From Halodesulfurarchaeum sp. (lineage in GTDB: Archaea; Halobacteriota; Halobacteria; Halobacteriales; Halobacteriaceae): DNA of 6,816 nucleotides. Both the position numbers and the translations under genes were made by a program. The DNA lies in the NCBI GenBank assembly GCA_018334775.1, contig JAGXLJ010000064.1:1-6816 (forward strand). The letters are read 5' to 3'. How positions within the stretch are numbered: position 1 is the first letter of the stretch; the number at the start of each line of letters is the position of its first letter. The notes under the pieces are model-generated. The model saw nothing but the letters and a program-made list of their open reading frames with translations. It ran no database searches and was not told the DNA's origin. This document shows, piece after piece, positions 1 to 5,600 of the stretch.

Positions 1-50
1 TGCATCGGGACACGACCTGCCATCCGGGTGGGGTCGCTCAGCAACTGGTC

Positions 51-1952
51 TCAGGCGTCCTCCTCCTCGTCGTCGACATCTTCGAAGTCGGCGTCAACAT
101 ACTCCTCGTCTGTCTCGGCGCCAGCCCCACCGGCTGGCCCAGCAGCCCCTGCGGCACCTGGTCCTGCCCCGGCGGCAGCAGCACCCTCTCCAGCACCAGC
201 GGCGCCTCCGGCGCCTTGCTGATAGGCCTGTTTGCCGATTTCTTGAAGAGCGTTGGTTAGCTCTTCGGTGGCCTCCTGGAGTTCCTCGGCGGTCGCATCC
301 TCGTCTTTGAGGAGTTCTTCGACGGTCTCGATCTCGACTTGAATGTCTTCTTCGAGGTCAGCATCGACCATCTCTTCGTTTTCCTCGAGAAGGTTTTCAG
401 CCCGCTGGACTGCGCCTTCCGCTTCGTTCCGCGCTTCGATGCGTTCGCGGCGCTTGCGGTCCTCCTCGGCGTGTTCTTCGGCTTCTTCTTTCATCTCGTC
501 GATCTCGTCGTCCGAGAGACCGACCCCACCTTCGATGGTGATCTCCTCCTTTTCGCCAGAGCCCTGGTCTTCGGCGGACACATTGACGAGGCCGTCGGAG
601 TCGATCGAAAATGTGACCTCGATCTGTGGTGTGCCGGCAGGTGCGGGCGGGATGCCCGAGAGCATGAACTCACCGAGGAGCTCGTTCTCTTCGGCGATTT
701 CACGCTCGCCCTGGAACACTCGAATCTGGACTGAGGTCTGATTAGGTGCGGCCGTAGTGAAGATCTTCGATTCCTCGGTCGGAATTGTCGTGTTCTTCTC
801 GATCAGCCGTTCGAATAGGCCCCCTTTGACTTCGACGCCAAGGGAAAGTGGGGTGACATCGAGCAGGACGATGTCCTCGACTTCACCCGCGAGAACGCCA
901 CCTTGAATCGCTGCACCAAGCGCGACCGCTTCGTCCGGGTTGACGTTCTTCTTTGGCTCCTTCCCCGTGAGTTCCTCAACCTGCTCCTGGACCTGTGGCA
1001 TTCTGGTCGAACCACCCACGAGAATGACCTCGTCGATGTCAGTTTTCGACAGTTCGGCGTCTTCGAGAGCCTGCTTGGTCGGATTAACGGTTCGTTCGAG
1101 GAGGTCCTGAGTGAGCGATTCGAACTTCGCCCGGGTCAGGTCTTCTTCGAGGTGGACTGGGCCATCCTCGGTGGCCGTAATGAACGGCAGGTTGATGGTC
1201 GTCTCCTTCCGGGAGGTCAACTCGATTTTGGCCTCTTCGGCTGCGTCTTTCAGCCGTTGGAGAGCCTGACGGTCCTCCCGCAGGTCGATTCCGTACTCGT
1301 TTTCGAAGTTTTTGGCGAGCCATTCGATGATCGCCTCGTCCCAGTCGTCACCGCCGAGCGTGTTGTCACCGTTCGTGGCAACCACTTCGTAGATGCCGCT
1401 CCCGAGGTCGAGAATCGAGACGTCGAAGGTTCCGCCTCCAAGATCGAAGACGAGTACCGTCTGTTCGGATTCGTCGTCGAGCCCATATGCCATACTTGCG
1501 GCCGTCGGCTCGTTGACGATTCGCTCGACGGTCAGGCCAGCGATCTCACCGGCGTCCTTTGTCGCCTGGCGCTGTTTGTCGTTGAAGTAGGCTGGAACCG
1601 TAATGACCGCCTTCTCGACATCCTGGTCGAGGTACTCCTCGGCGTCCCGCTTGATCTTTTGAAGGACCATCGCGGAGATCTGCTCCGGGCTGTATTCCTC
1701 GTCCTCGAGTTCGACGGAGTAGTCCTCGCCCATGTGGCGCTTGATGGACTGGACCGTGTCGTCCGCATTCTGAACAGCCTGGTTTTTGGCGGCTTTGCCG
1801 ACGATCTGCTCGCCGTCGTCGAAGGCCACGACTGACGGTGTGGTCCGGTCTCCTTCACCGTTGACGATAATTTCCGGTTCGCCGCCCTCCATGATTGCCA
1901 ATGCGCTGTTCGTCGTCCCGAGATCGATTCCGAGAATCTTCTCAGTAGCCAT
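51..1952 (-). CDS. dnaK: Hsp70 molecular chaperone DnaK
   Basis: Cytoplasmic ATP-dependent chaperone that binds exposed hydrophobic peptides and cycles with a J-protein and GrpE. The 633-residue length is normal for the family. The nucleotide-binding domain (about 1-360) shows the phosphate-1 motif GIDLGTTNS (8-16), K71 at the catalytic-lysine position, the phosphate-2 motif DLGGGTFD (170-177) and LVGGSTRMP (311-319). The interdomain linker [11 protein letters not shown] (362-372) is intact, followed by the substrate-binding beta domain, a helical lid (about 480-575), an Ala/Gly-rich tail and an acidic end, EEEDA. The segment between residues about 78 and 89 lacks the roughly 23-25-residue insertion of E. 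coli and eukaryotic Hsp70, as in Gram-positive and archaeal DnaK. The family is thought to have reached archaea from bacteria. The start is fixed by [16 protein letters not shown] and by a TATA-like element about 31 nt upstream. GrpE is the next gene upstream, 259 nt away, so dnaK probably has its own promoter. Confidence 0.98.
   Translation of the reverse strand: MATEKILGIDLGTTNSALAIMEGGEPEIIVNGEGDRTTPSVVAFDDGEQIVGKAAKNQAVQNADDTVQSIKRHMGEDYSVELEDEEYSPEQISAMVLQKIKRDAEEYLDQDVEKAVITVPAYFNDKQRQATKDAGEIAGLTVERIVNEPTAASMAYGLDDESEQTVLVFDLGGGTFDVSILDLGSGIYEVVATNGDNTLGGDDWDEAIIEWLAKNFENEYGIDLREDRQALQRLKDAAEEAKIELTSRKETTINLPFITATEDGPVHLEEDLTRAKFESLTQDLLERTVNPTKQALEDAELSKTDIDEVILVGGSTRMPQVQEQVEELTGKEPKKNVNPDEAVALGAAIQGGVLAGEVEDIVLLDVTPLSLGVEVKGGLFERLIEKNTTIPTEESKIFTTAAPNQTSVQIRVFQGEREIAEENELLGEFMLSGIPPAPAGTPQIEVTFSIDSDGLVNVSAEDQGSGEKEEITIEGGVGLSDDEIDEMKEEAEEHAEEDRKRRERIEARNEAEGAVQRAENLLEENEEMVDADLEEDIQVEIETVEELLKDEDATAEELQEATEELTNALQEIGKQAYQQGAGGAAGAGEGAAAAGAGPGAAGAAGPAGGAGAETDEEYVDADFEDVDDEEEDA
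117..215 (-). repeat. Ala/Gly-rich low-complexity tail inside dnaK
   Basis: Codons for DnaK residues about 580-612 encode almost only Ala and Gly with a few Pro and Glu, using mostly GCC, GCT, GCA, GGC and GGT. The tract joins the helical lid to a highly acidic C-terminus. Comparable disordered tails occur in other DnaK proteins. Imperfect codon-level repetition makes length variation between strains likely. No exact tandem unit is evident by eye. Confidence 0.8.
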
Positions 1953-1980
1953 CTTGGCAGATTGTATGCTTTCTTTACCC

Positions 1981-1986
1981 TTTAAG
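1981..1986 (-). promoter_or_regulatory. TATA-like element of dnaK (CTTAAA)
   Basis: The minus strand reads GCTTAAAGGG, with CTTAAA centred about 31 nt before the dnaK ATG. With archaeal initiation about 25-27 nt downstream of the TATA centre, the transcript would carry a leader of only a few bases. There is no Shine-Dalgarno sequence before the ATG, which fits leaderless translation. Confidence 0.55.
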
Positions 1987-2006
1987 CCTTGCTAGTGCGG
2001 CTCGTC

Positions 2007-2023
2007 GGTCCGCGACACGGACC
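2007..2023. other. Perfect 6-bp inverted repeat upstream of dnaK
   Basis: GGTCCG, loop CGACA, CGGACC. It lies 54-70 nt before the dnaK start, upstream of the proximal TATA-like element and downstream of the GGTTATAACC palindrome. It could be a DNA-binding site for a heat-shock regulator, or an RNA hairpin in a longer dnaK leader if transcription starts at the distal element. No T-run follows on either strand, so a terminator role is unlikely. Confidence 0.4.
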
Positions 2024-2070
2024 CGCCGCTGTCTTGTGGTTTATTGAATAGGGGTGTCGGATGGGCCACA

Positions 2071-2080
2071 GGTTATAACC
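2071..2080. promoter_or_regulatory. GGTTATAACC palindrome, possible distal dnaK TATA or operator
   Basis: A perfect 10-bp palindrome with a TTATAA core, the best TATA-box match by eye in the gap. Read on the minus strand it would give a start near 2048-2050 and a dnaK leader of about 95 nt containing the 2007-2023 hairpin. Read on the plus strand it has no convincing gene to serve. It may be a promoter, a regulator-binding site, or both. Confidence 0.4.
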
Positions 2081-2211
2081 GGACCGCAATGTCACCGTCT
2101 TGGTCCTTGTCAACTGGGTACAAATCGACGATGGATATCGTAACCTGTCCCGAAACCGGCTGTATTGGCGCCGGATGACGTTCAATTAGTGTGTCGCTGC
2201 TCGAACTGGTC

Positions 2212-2853
2212 TTACTTCGCCGCTTCTTCCGAGGAGAGGCTTTCGCTCGTTGATTCGGTTTCCTCTGGACCGTCCGACACCGTAACCTGGGCTGGGCGAA
2301 GGATTTTGTCAGCCATTTTGTATCCCGGTCTGTATACGGATGCAATCGCATCTTCGGGCTCCTCACTTCCCACGCGCATCATTACTTCATGTTTGGTCGC
2401 GTCCACTTCGTTCCCGGGTTCGGGCTCGATTCGCTCGACGTCTTCTTCCGCAAGCACGCGATCAAACTGCTTTCGGGTCAGTTCGATACCATCACGTAAC
2501 GAATCGACGTTATCCGCTTCTTCGTTCAAGGCCCGGCCCACATTGTCCCGGACTTCCAGCAAGCGCTCGACCAGGTCTTCGGTCGCCCGCTCTTTGATCT
2601 CTTCTTGCTGGCGTTTGGCCCGCTCCTTGTAATTCTTGAAGTCTGCACGTGTGCGTTCGAGTCGCTCCTCGGCTGTTTCCAGCTCCGATTCGACCGCTTC
2701 GACGTCCGCTTGGAGTTCGGTGACTCGCTCGAGGAGAGCGCCGACGTCTTCGGCCAGTTCCTCGTCGTATGCGGCGACTTCGGCGACGACTGTTTTGTCT
2801 GCAGGACCGTCCGCATCCGGCGGCTGGTCAGTGGACTCCTCGGACTCGCTCAT
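2212..2853 (-). CDS. grpE: GrpE, nucleotide exchange factor for DnaK
   Basis: Cytoplasmic homodimeric co-chaperone that releases ADP from DnaK and so resets the Hsp70 cycle. The 213 residues are arranged as expected: a disordered acidic N-terminus (1-28), a long coiled coil rich in Glu, Arg and Leu (about 30-100), the helical bundle (about 90-135, including FKNYKER at 72-78 and RDNVGRAL at 102-109), and the beta-wing domain carrying the GrpE signature, seen in DATKHEVMM (151-159) and RPGYKMADKILRPAQV (175-190). An acidic Ser/Glu tail follows. The ATG at 2853 is supported by CTTAAA about 27 nt upstream. It is followed by dnaK on the same strand after 259 nt. The hairpin before its promoter suggests separate transcription from the lipoprotein gene upstream. 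Confidence 0.97.
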   Translation of the reverse strand: MSESEESTDQPPDADGPADKTVVAEVAAYDEELAEDVGALLERVTELQADVEAVESELETAEERLERTRADFKNYKERAKRQQEEIKERATEDLVERLLEVRDNVGRALNEEADNVDSLRDGIELTRKQFDRVLAEEDVERIEPEPGNEVDATKHEVMMRVGSEEPEDAIASVYRPGYKMADKILRPAQVTVSDGPEETESTSESLSSEEAAK

Positions 2854-2877
2854 GGGAGAGCAAAGCCACTGGCGCGG

Positions 2878-2883
2878 TTTAAG
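2878..2883 (-). promoter_or_regulatory. TATA-like element of grpE (CTTAAA)
   Basis: The minus strand reads CCTTAAACCG, with its centre 27-28 nt before the grpE ATG, the position expected for a leaderless haloarchaeal gene. A second AT-rich stretch, CTATAT, lies just upstream and overlaps the T-rich end of the preceding hairpin. Confidence 0.6.
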
Positions 2884-2908
2884 GATATAGAAATCCGTCT
2901 GAACGGAT
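2884..2908 (-). terminator. Hairpin plus T-rich tract after the lipoprotein gene
   Basis: On the minus strand ATCCGT-TCAG-ACGGAT forms a perfect 6-bp stem with a 4-nt loop (2893-2908) beginning 6 nt after the lipoprotein stop, followed by TTTCTATAT. This resembles an intrinsic terminator, and archaeal termination relies mainly on the T-rich part. The stem also ends about 10 nt upstream of the grpE TATA-like element, so it could instead bind a regulator of grpE. Confidence 0.45.
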
Positions 2909-2913
2909 GTGTG

Positions 2914-3261
2914 TCACTCACTTTCTTCGACGCTCGCATCGAGGGTAAAGGACGTAACGTCGTCGTATACCTGGTCATACGTGATCTGTATCTCTGTCGT
3001 CTCGTGTGCATCGAGAGTCACATCGCGCACGCGAACCATCGAGTCGTCGTTGAGGTCAGCTTTGACATACACCGTTCCGGATTGGCGTTCGTTGCCGGGG
3101 TTTGAAACGGTCACCCACACGGTCAAATTTCCATCGGGCCCAGCACCGAAGTTCTGGTTGACGACTCGCAGCATGAATTCCGGTTCGTCGTCTCCAAGAC
3201 AGCCTGCTGTCAGGCCGAGGAGCACTGTCCCAGTAGCTCGAAGTACCGTCCGACGTTCCAT
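2914..3261 (-). CDS. Small Tat-exported lipoprotein, function unknown
   Basis: 115 residues. The N-terminus has a twin-arginine pair (R3-R4 in ERRTVLRATG), a short hydrophobic stretch, and a lipobox-like LTAGC with the lipid-bearing Cys at 21, followed by LGDDE. This is the usual layout of haloarchaeal Tat lipoproteins, predicted to be anchored to the outer face of the membrane. The mature part (about 29-113) is rich in alternating hydrophobic and polar residues, for example LTVWVTVSNPGN (45-56) and GTVYVKADLN (62-71), suggesting a single Ig-like or CARDB-like beta-sandwich domain. I cannot assign a substrate or partner. Its start is 14 nt after the PUA-like gene, so it could be read through from that operon, but it also has a TATTTC element at the promoter position. 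No catalytic motif is visible. Confidence 0.85.
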   Translation of the reverse strand: MERRTVLRATGTVLLGLTAGCLGDDEPEFMLRVVNQNFGAGPDGNLTVWVTVSNPGNERQSGTVYVKADLNDDSMVRVRDVTLDAHETTEIQITYDQVYDDVTSFTLDASVEESE

Positions 3262-3275
3262 CGGCGGATTTTGGT

Positions 3276-3809
3276 TTAGGTCTTGGAAATACTTTCCCCT
3301 TCCTCGAACTTTCGGCGGCGCCCCTTGGGAAGCATCGACTGCAGGGAGCCGTATGTGTACCGACCGACCCCGATCGGTTCGAAACTGTCAGCGACCTCGT
3401 GGGTGATTATCAGGTAGCCCCAATCACCATCCCAGGGTACCTCCTGGTCATCCCCGGCGAGAAATCGACGTGCAGTGGGCGCATCGAGCTGGATGACGTT
3501 CTTTGATGCACTCGCTCCAAACCGCCTGGCAGCGATCGTCGTCGGTTTCCAGAACTCCTGTCGGGTTCGTAACACCGGGAGTCCGAGTGCTTGGATCGGC
3601 ACCGGGCCATCCAGGTCGTTACTGAGTGCCCAGATACGGCCGGCCCCTTTCTCCCAGAACGTGACTCCGTCGAACGTTTCAGGCGGAATGTCGAACCGGT
3701 CGGCCCAGTATTCGAGCACTTCTGGCCGAGTTGGGCGTCCCTCGACCTGTCTGTCGGCCGCTGTTTCGGGAACACGTTCGAATGTATCGCTCTGATTCTC
3801 TCCCGTCAT
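3276..3809 (-). CDS. PUA-like RNA-binding partner of the overlapping RNA methyltransferase
   Basis: 177 residues with no catalytic motif. The N-terminal half (about 28-62) contains a segment WADRFDIPPETFDGVTFWEKG (34-54, one compact helix-strand unit). The C-terminal half (about 93-166) looks like a PUA or RsmF-C type domain: AARRFGASASKNVIQLD (93-109), GYLIITHE (131-138), GVGRY (147-151) and the basic ending LPKGRRRK (160-167). In RsmF-type enzymes such domains are fused behind the methyltransferase and bind the RNA substrate; that this separate protein does the same job is inference. Its ATG shares ATGA with the methyltransferase stop, and a GGAGGTG ribosome site lies inside the upstream gene, so translation is probably coupled. 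It could alternatively bind RNA independently. Confidence 0.8.
   Translation of the reverse strand: MTGENQSDTFERVPETAADRQVEGRPTRPEVLEYWADRFDIPPETFDGVTFWEKGAGRIWALSNDLDGPVPIQALGLPVLRTRQEFWKPTTIAARRFGASASKNVIQLDAPTARRFLAGDDQEVPWDGDWGYLIITHEVADSFEPIGVGRYTYGSLQSMLPKGRRRKFEEGESISKT
3285..3297. other. Inverted repeat GGAAATACTTTCC over the putative lipoprotein promoter
   Basis: Perfect 5-bp arms (GGAAA / TTTCC) around a 3-bp spacer, lying over the TATA-like element of the lipoprotein gene and inside the 3' end of the PUA-like gene. A repressor site at this place is possible, but such a short repeat also arises readily by chance. Confidence 0.25.
3286..3291 (-). promoter_or_regulatory. TATA-like element of the lipoprotein gene (TATTTC)
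   Basis: The minus strand reads AAGTATTTCC, centred 27-28 nt before the lipoprotein ATG, inside the last codons of the PUA-like gene. It is a weaker match than the CTTAAA/CTTAAC elements elsewhere, and it is embedded in the inverted repeat GGAAA-TAC-TTTCC. Confidence 0.3.
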
Positions 3810-4714
3810 TGCCCCACCTCCAGTTTCGCGACGTAGAAGCCACCAGTGTCGGTTTGATGTGGATAATACCGTTTGGTTTTCTCGAGAGTTGGATGGAAAT
3901 CGGTTCCATCCCAGGATTTGAGACCGGGTTCAGTCGGAAGTCGGGTTTCGAAGTCGACGACGTGGGCTGCAGTCTCCGTGATGGCGGCATCGACCACTGA
4001 CTCGTTTTCTTCCGGCGCGAAAGTACACGTCGAATATACTACTGTTCCACCGTGACGGGTTGCTTTGATCGCACGAACGAGAATATCCCGTTGGACCGTT
4101 GCGAGATTCTGACTTGCACCTGGCCCAGCATCATCGAGGGCGTCTGGATTCTTTCGCAGAGTCCCTTCACATGTGCATGGAGCGTCCACCAATGCGTGGT
4201 CGACCCCTTCGATGCCGATGGGATTGAAACTGAAATTGCGAGCGTCCTGGTTGGTGACCGCCATCGAGGTCACACCAAGCCGGTCGGCGTTCGACCGCAG
4301 CGCCGACAACCGGCCGAGATTATCGTCATTCGCGATGACGAGGCCGCGATCATCCATGCGTGCAGCAATTTGGGTGGCTTTCCCACCTGGCGCGGCGGCG
4401 GCAGCCCAAACAGTGTCTCCAGGGTCCGGATCGAGAACGCGGGGTGGAATCGTCGATACCTCCTCCTGGCCGTGAATCCAGCCGTGGACGTGGGCCCAGG
4501 TGTTTCCGGGTTTGTTCGTCCCAACTTCGAGCAGAGTTTCCTGGGTTTCTCGCTGCTTGACCCGGATGTCGGCGTCTTCGAAAGCGTCAATTACACGCTG
4601 GGGCGTGGCTTGAATCGTATTCACCCGGACCGTTGTTGGCAACGGCCGCGTGAGTGCGGTTCGGAACGCGTCGAAGTTCGGGACGATGGACTCGTACCGC
4701 CGGAGGGATTCCAT
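3806..4714 (-). CDS. RsmB/NOP (NSUN) family RNA cytosine-C5 methyltransferase
   Basis: Transfers a methyl group from S-adenosylmethionine to C5 of cytosine in rRNA or tRNA. The 302 residues comprise a short N-terminal region (RPLPTTVRVNT, 23-33, typical of the family) and a Rossmann-fold catalytic domain. Motif I is AAAAPGGKATQ (105-115), motif IV is DAPCTCEGTLRKNP (177-190) with the release cysteine C180, and motif VI is YSTCTFAPEENE (227-238) with the nucleophile C230. The ending RYYPHQTDTGGFYVAKL (282-298) is also characteristic. The usual Asp of motif I is Ala104. There is no NusB or PUA domain; the latter appears to be the overlapping downstream gene. The start at 4714 is supported by CTTAAC 27-28 nt upstream. 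Target RNA is not decidable from sequence; archaeal Trm4-like tRNA activity and RsmF-like rRNA activity are both possible. Confidence 0.93.
   Translation of the reverse strand: MESLRRYESIVPNFDAFRTALTRPLPTTVRVNTIQATPQRVIDAFEDADIRVKQRETQETLLEVGTNKPGNTWAHVHGWIHGQEEVSTIPPRVLDPDPGDTVWAAAAAPGGKATQIAARMDDRGLVIANDDNLGRLSALRSNADRLGVTSMAVTNQDARNFSFNPIGIEGVDHALVDAPCTCEGTLRKNPDALDDAGPGASQNLATVQRDILVRAIKATRHGGTVVYSTCTFAPEENESVVDAAITETAAHVVDFETRLPTEPGLKSWDGTDFHPTLEKTKRYYPHQTDTGGFYVAKLEVGQ
3815..3821 (-). promoter_or_regulatory. Internal Shine-Dalgarno GGAGGTG for the PUA-like gene
   Basis: The minus strand carries GGAGGTG 5 nt before the ATG at 3809, within the last codons (Leu-Glu-Val) of the methyltransferase. 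It matches the 16S rRNA 3' end well. With the ATGA stop-start overlap it points to translation reinitiation or coupling, and it fixes the start. The other complete genes here lack such a site. Confidence 0.75.
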
Positions 4715-4738
4715 TCGACCCGGCTTTGGTGGGTGTCG

Positions 4739-4744
4739 GTTAAG
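4739..4744 (-). promoter_or_regulatory. TATA-like element of the methyltransferase gene (CTTAAC)
   Basis: The minus strand reads CCTTAACCGA, centred 27-28 nt before the ATG at 4714, consistent with a leaderless transcript starting at or very near the ATG and covering the methyltransferase and PUA-like genes. It shares the 91-nt divergent intergenic region with the PAC2 promoter. Confidence 0.55.
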
Positions 4745-4775
4745 GTGTTACGGAGCCGTGTTACGGCAACCCAAG

Positions 4776-4781
4776 CTACAA
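4776..4781 (+). promoter_or_regulatory. Weak TATA-like element of the PAC2 gene (CTACAA)
   Basis: CTACAA is centred 27-28 nt before the ATG at 4806, the same offset as the better CTTAAA/CTTAAC elements of neighbouring genes, but the match is degenerate. Support comes mainly from position. Confidence 0.3.
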
Positions 4782-4805
4782 CCCTACGGAAAACGAATTT
4801 GTCGT

Positions 4806-5552
4806 ATGGGATCTGTTGTACTGAACCACGACGTGGATCTTGACCGACCGAAGATGATCGAAGGGTTGCCAGGGGTCGGTCTCGTCGGGAAGATCGCAAC
4901 TGATCACATCATCGAGACACTCGATATGGACGCAGTCGGGTACGTAGCTTGTGATGGCTTGCCGAAAATCGCCATCTATGGCGAGGGGGAACACGATGTC
5001 GGTACTCCGGTCAGGATTTACGCAACCGAAACACGGGACTTGCTCGCCCTCCAGAGTGATGTCCCGGTCTCTCGACAGACCGCGCCTAATTTTGCCGAAA
5101 CGTTGGTTGACTGGATCGATCAGGTCGAGGCGTTCCCCCTCTTTTTGAGTGGTTTGGCACTCGAGGAGGCGAAACCTGATCGGCTTCCTGCAGTGTTCGG
5201 CGTCGCAACTGGCGAGGCAGCCGACCAATTGGAAGCGAACAATATTCAGCCCCCTGAGGAACGGGGTGCGATTGGTGGGCCGACAGGCGCACTTGTCAAC
5301 CGGGCCCATCACTGTGCTCTCGATTCCTGTGGGCTGATCGTCGAAAGCGATCCACAGTTCCCGGACCCTGCAGCGGCCCGCCAACTCATTGCAAACGGCA
5401 TTGAACCGATCGCAGACATTTCCGTTCCGACGGATGACCTTGTCGGACGGGCCGAAGAGATCCGCACACAGAAGGAGGCCCTTGCAAAGCGTATGCAACA
5501 GGCCAGCGAGGAGGAGAGTAGTCAGGCCCAGCCGTTGCGGATGTACCAATAG
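4806..5552 (+). CDS. PAC2-family proteasome assembly chaperone / activator homologue
   Basis: 248 residues. The family signature IEGLPGVGLVGKIATDHII (18-36) is at the N-terminus, and GGPTGALVNRA (157-167) is in the second half. These match archaeal PAC2 proteins (PbaA/PbaB type), relatives of eukaryotic 20S assembly chaperones and often annotated as ATP-grasp-like. A charged helix that may form a coiled coil (about 210-237) leads to a flexible Ser/Glu/Gln stretch and the C-terminus Met-Tyr-Gln (246-248). This fits the HbYX motif with which activators dock between 20S alpha subunits. In Pyrococcus, PbaB with such a tail activates the proteasome without ATP, whereas PbaA does not bind it productively, so function here is inferred. 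An in-frame ATG exists upstream at 4650, but it lies antisense to the methyltransferase. The 4806 start fits the signature and the promoter spacing. Confidence 0.92.
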   Translation: MGSVVLNHDVDLDRPKMIEGLPGVGLVGKIATDHIIETLDMDAVGYVACDGLPKIAIYGEGEHDVGTPVRIYATETRDLLALQSDVPVSRQTAPNFAETLVDWIDQVEAFPLFLSGLALEEAKPDRLPAVFGVATGEAADQLEANNIQPPEERGAIGGPTGALVNRAHHCALDSCGLIVESDPQFPDPAAARQLIANGIEPIADISVPTDDLVGRAEEIRTQKEALAKRMQQASEEESSQAQPLRMYQ

Positions 5553-5570
5553 CAGGAAGGATTCCGTAGA

Positions 5571-5576
5571 CTTAAC
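5571..5576 (+). promoter_or_regulatory. TATA-like element of the aminotransferase gene (CTTAAC)
   Basis: GACTTAACAGG lies in the 48-nt gap after the PAC2 stop, centred 27-28 nt before the ATG at 5601. The aminotransferase therefore probably has its own leaderless transcript, with possible read-through from PAC2. Confidence 0.55.
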
Positions 5577-5600
5577 AGGCGACTGCCCGCCCAACAAGGC

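Larger units (their letters stand above)
1953..2211. other. 259-nt non-coding gap between grpE and dnaK
   Basis: No convincing gene is present; the short open frames on either strand have no recognisable domain. What can be seen is a proximal TATA-like CTTAAA before dnaK, a 6-bp hairpin (2007-2023), an AT-rich CAATAAA-like stretch (minus strand, about 2040-2048), the 10-bp palindrome GGTTATAACC (2071-2080), and a weak 5-bp inverted repeat (CCGGC 2156-2160 / GCCGG 2170-2174) downstream of the grpE stop. It is the longest gap in the window and probably holds the dnaK control region plus the end of the grpE transcript. Confidence 0.75.

Noticed and set aside
1..23. Possible start of another minus-strand gene after dnaK (ATG at 23, Met-Ala-Gly-Arg-Val-Pro)
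   Set aside because: Only about seven codons are inside the window, no ribosome site or TATA-like element fits, and it does not resemble the DnaJ N-terminus.
903..1835. 310-codon open frame on the plus strand, antisense to dnaK
   Set aside because: It is a codon-bias shadow of dnaK. Long antisense frames opposite hsp70/dnaK are well known and have been misannotated as NAD-specific glutamate dehydrogenase. It has no promoter or ribosome site and no recognisable domain.
2089..2178. Plus-strand mini-ORF of 29 residues containing CPETGC
   Set aside because: Only one Cys pair, no matching promoter distance from the TTATAA palindrome to its first ATG, and no ribosome site; chance is sufficient.
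1982..2185. 67-codon minus-strand frame in the grpE-dnaK gap
   Set aside because: Basic, Arg/Thr/Ser-rich composition typical of non-coding frames, no domain, and it runs through the palindrome and hairpin of the dnaK control region.
1953..2211. Bacterial CIRCE (HrcA operator) upstream of dnaK
   Set aside because: dnaK may be of bacterial origin, so I looked for TTAGCACTC-N9-GAGTGCTAA; only a stray GCACTAGC is present and there is no paired arm.
4052..4843. 263-codon plus-strand frame opposite the methyltransferase
   Set aside because: It is antisense to a gene with all family motifs, has no recognisable domain, and overlaps the start of PAC2 in another frame.
4776..5597. 273-codon minus-strand frame opposite PAC2
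   Set aside because: It covers a well-supported PAC2 gene almost exactly in antisense; its composition (many Cys, Arg and His) is unlike the acidic proteins of this genome.
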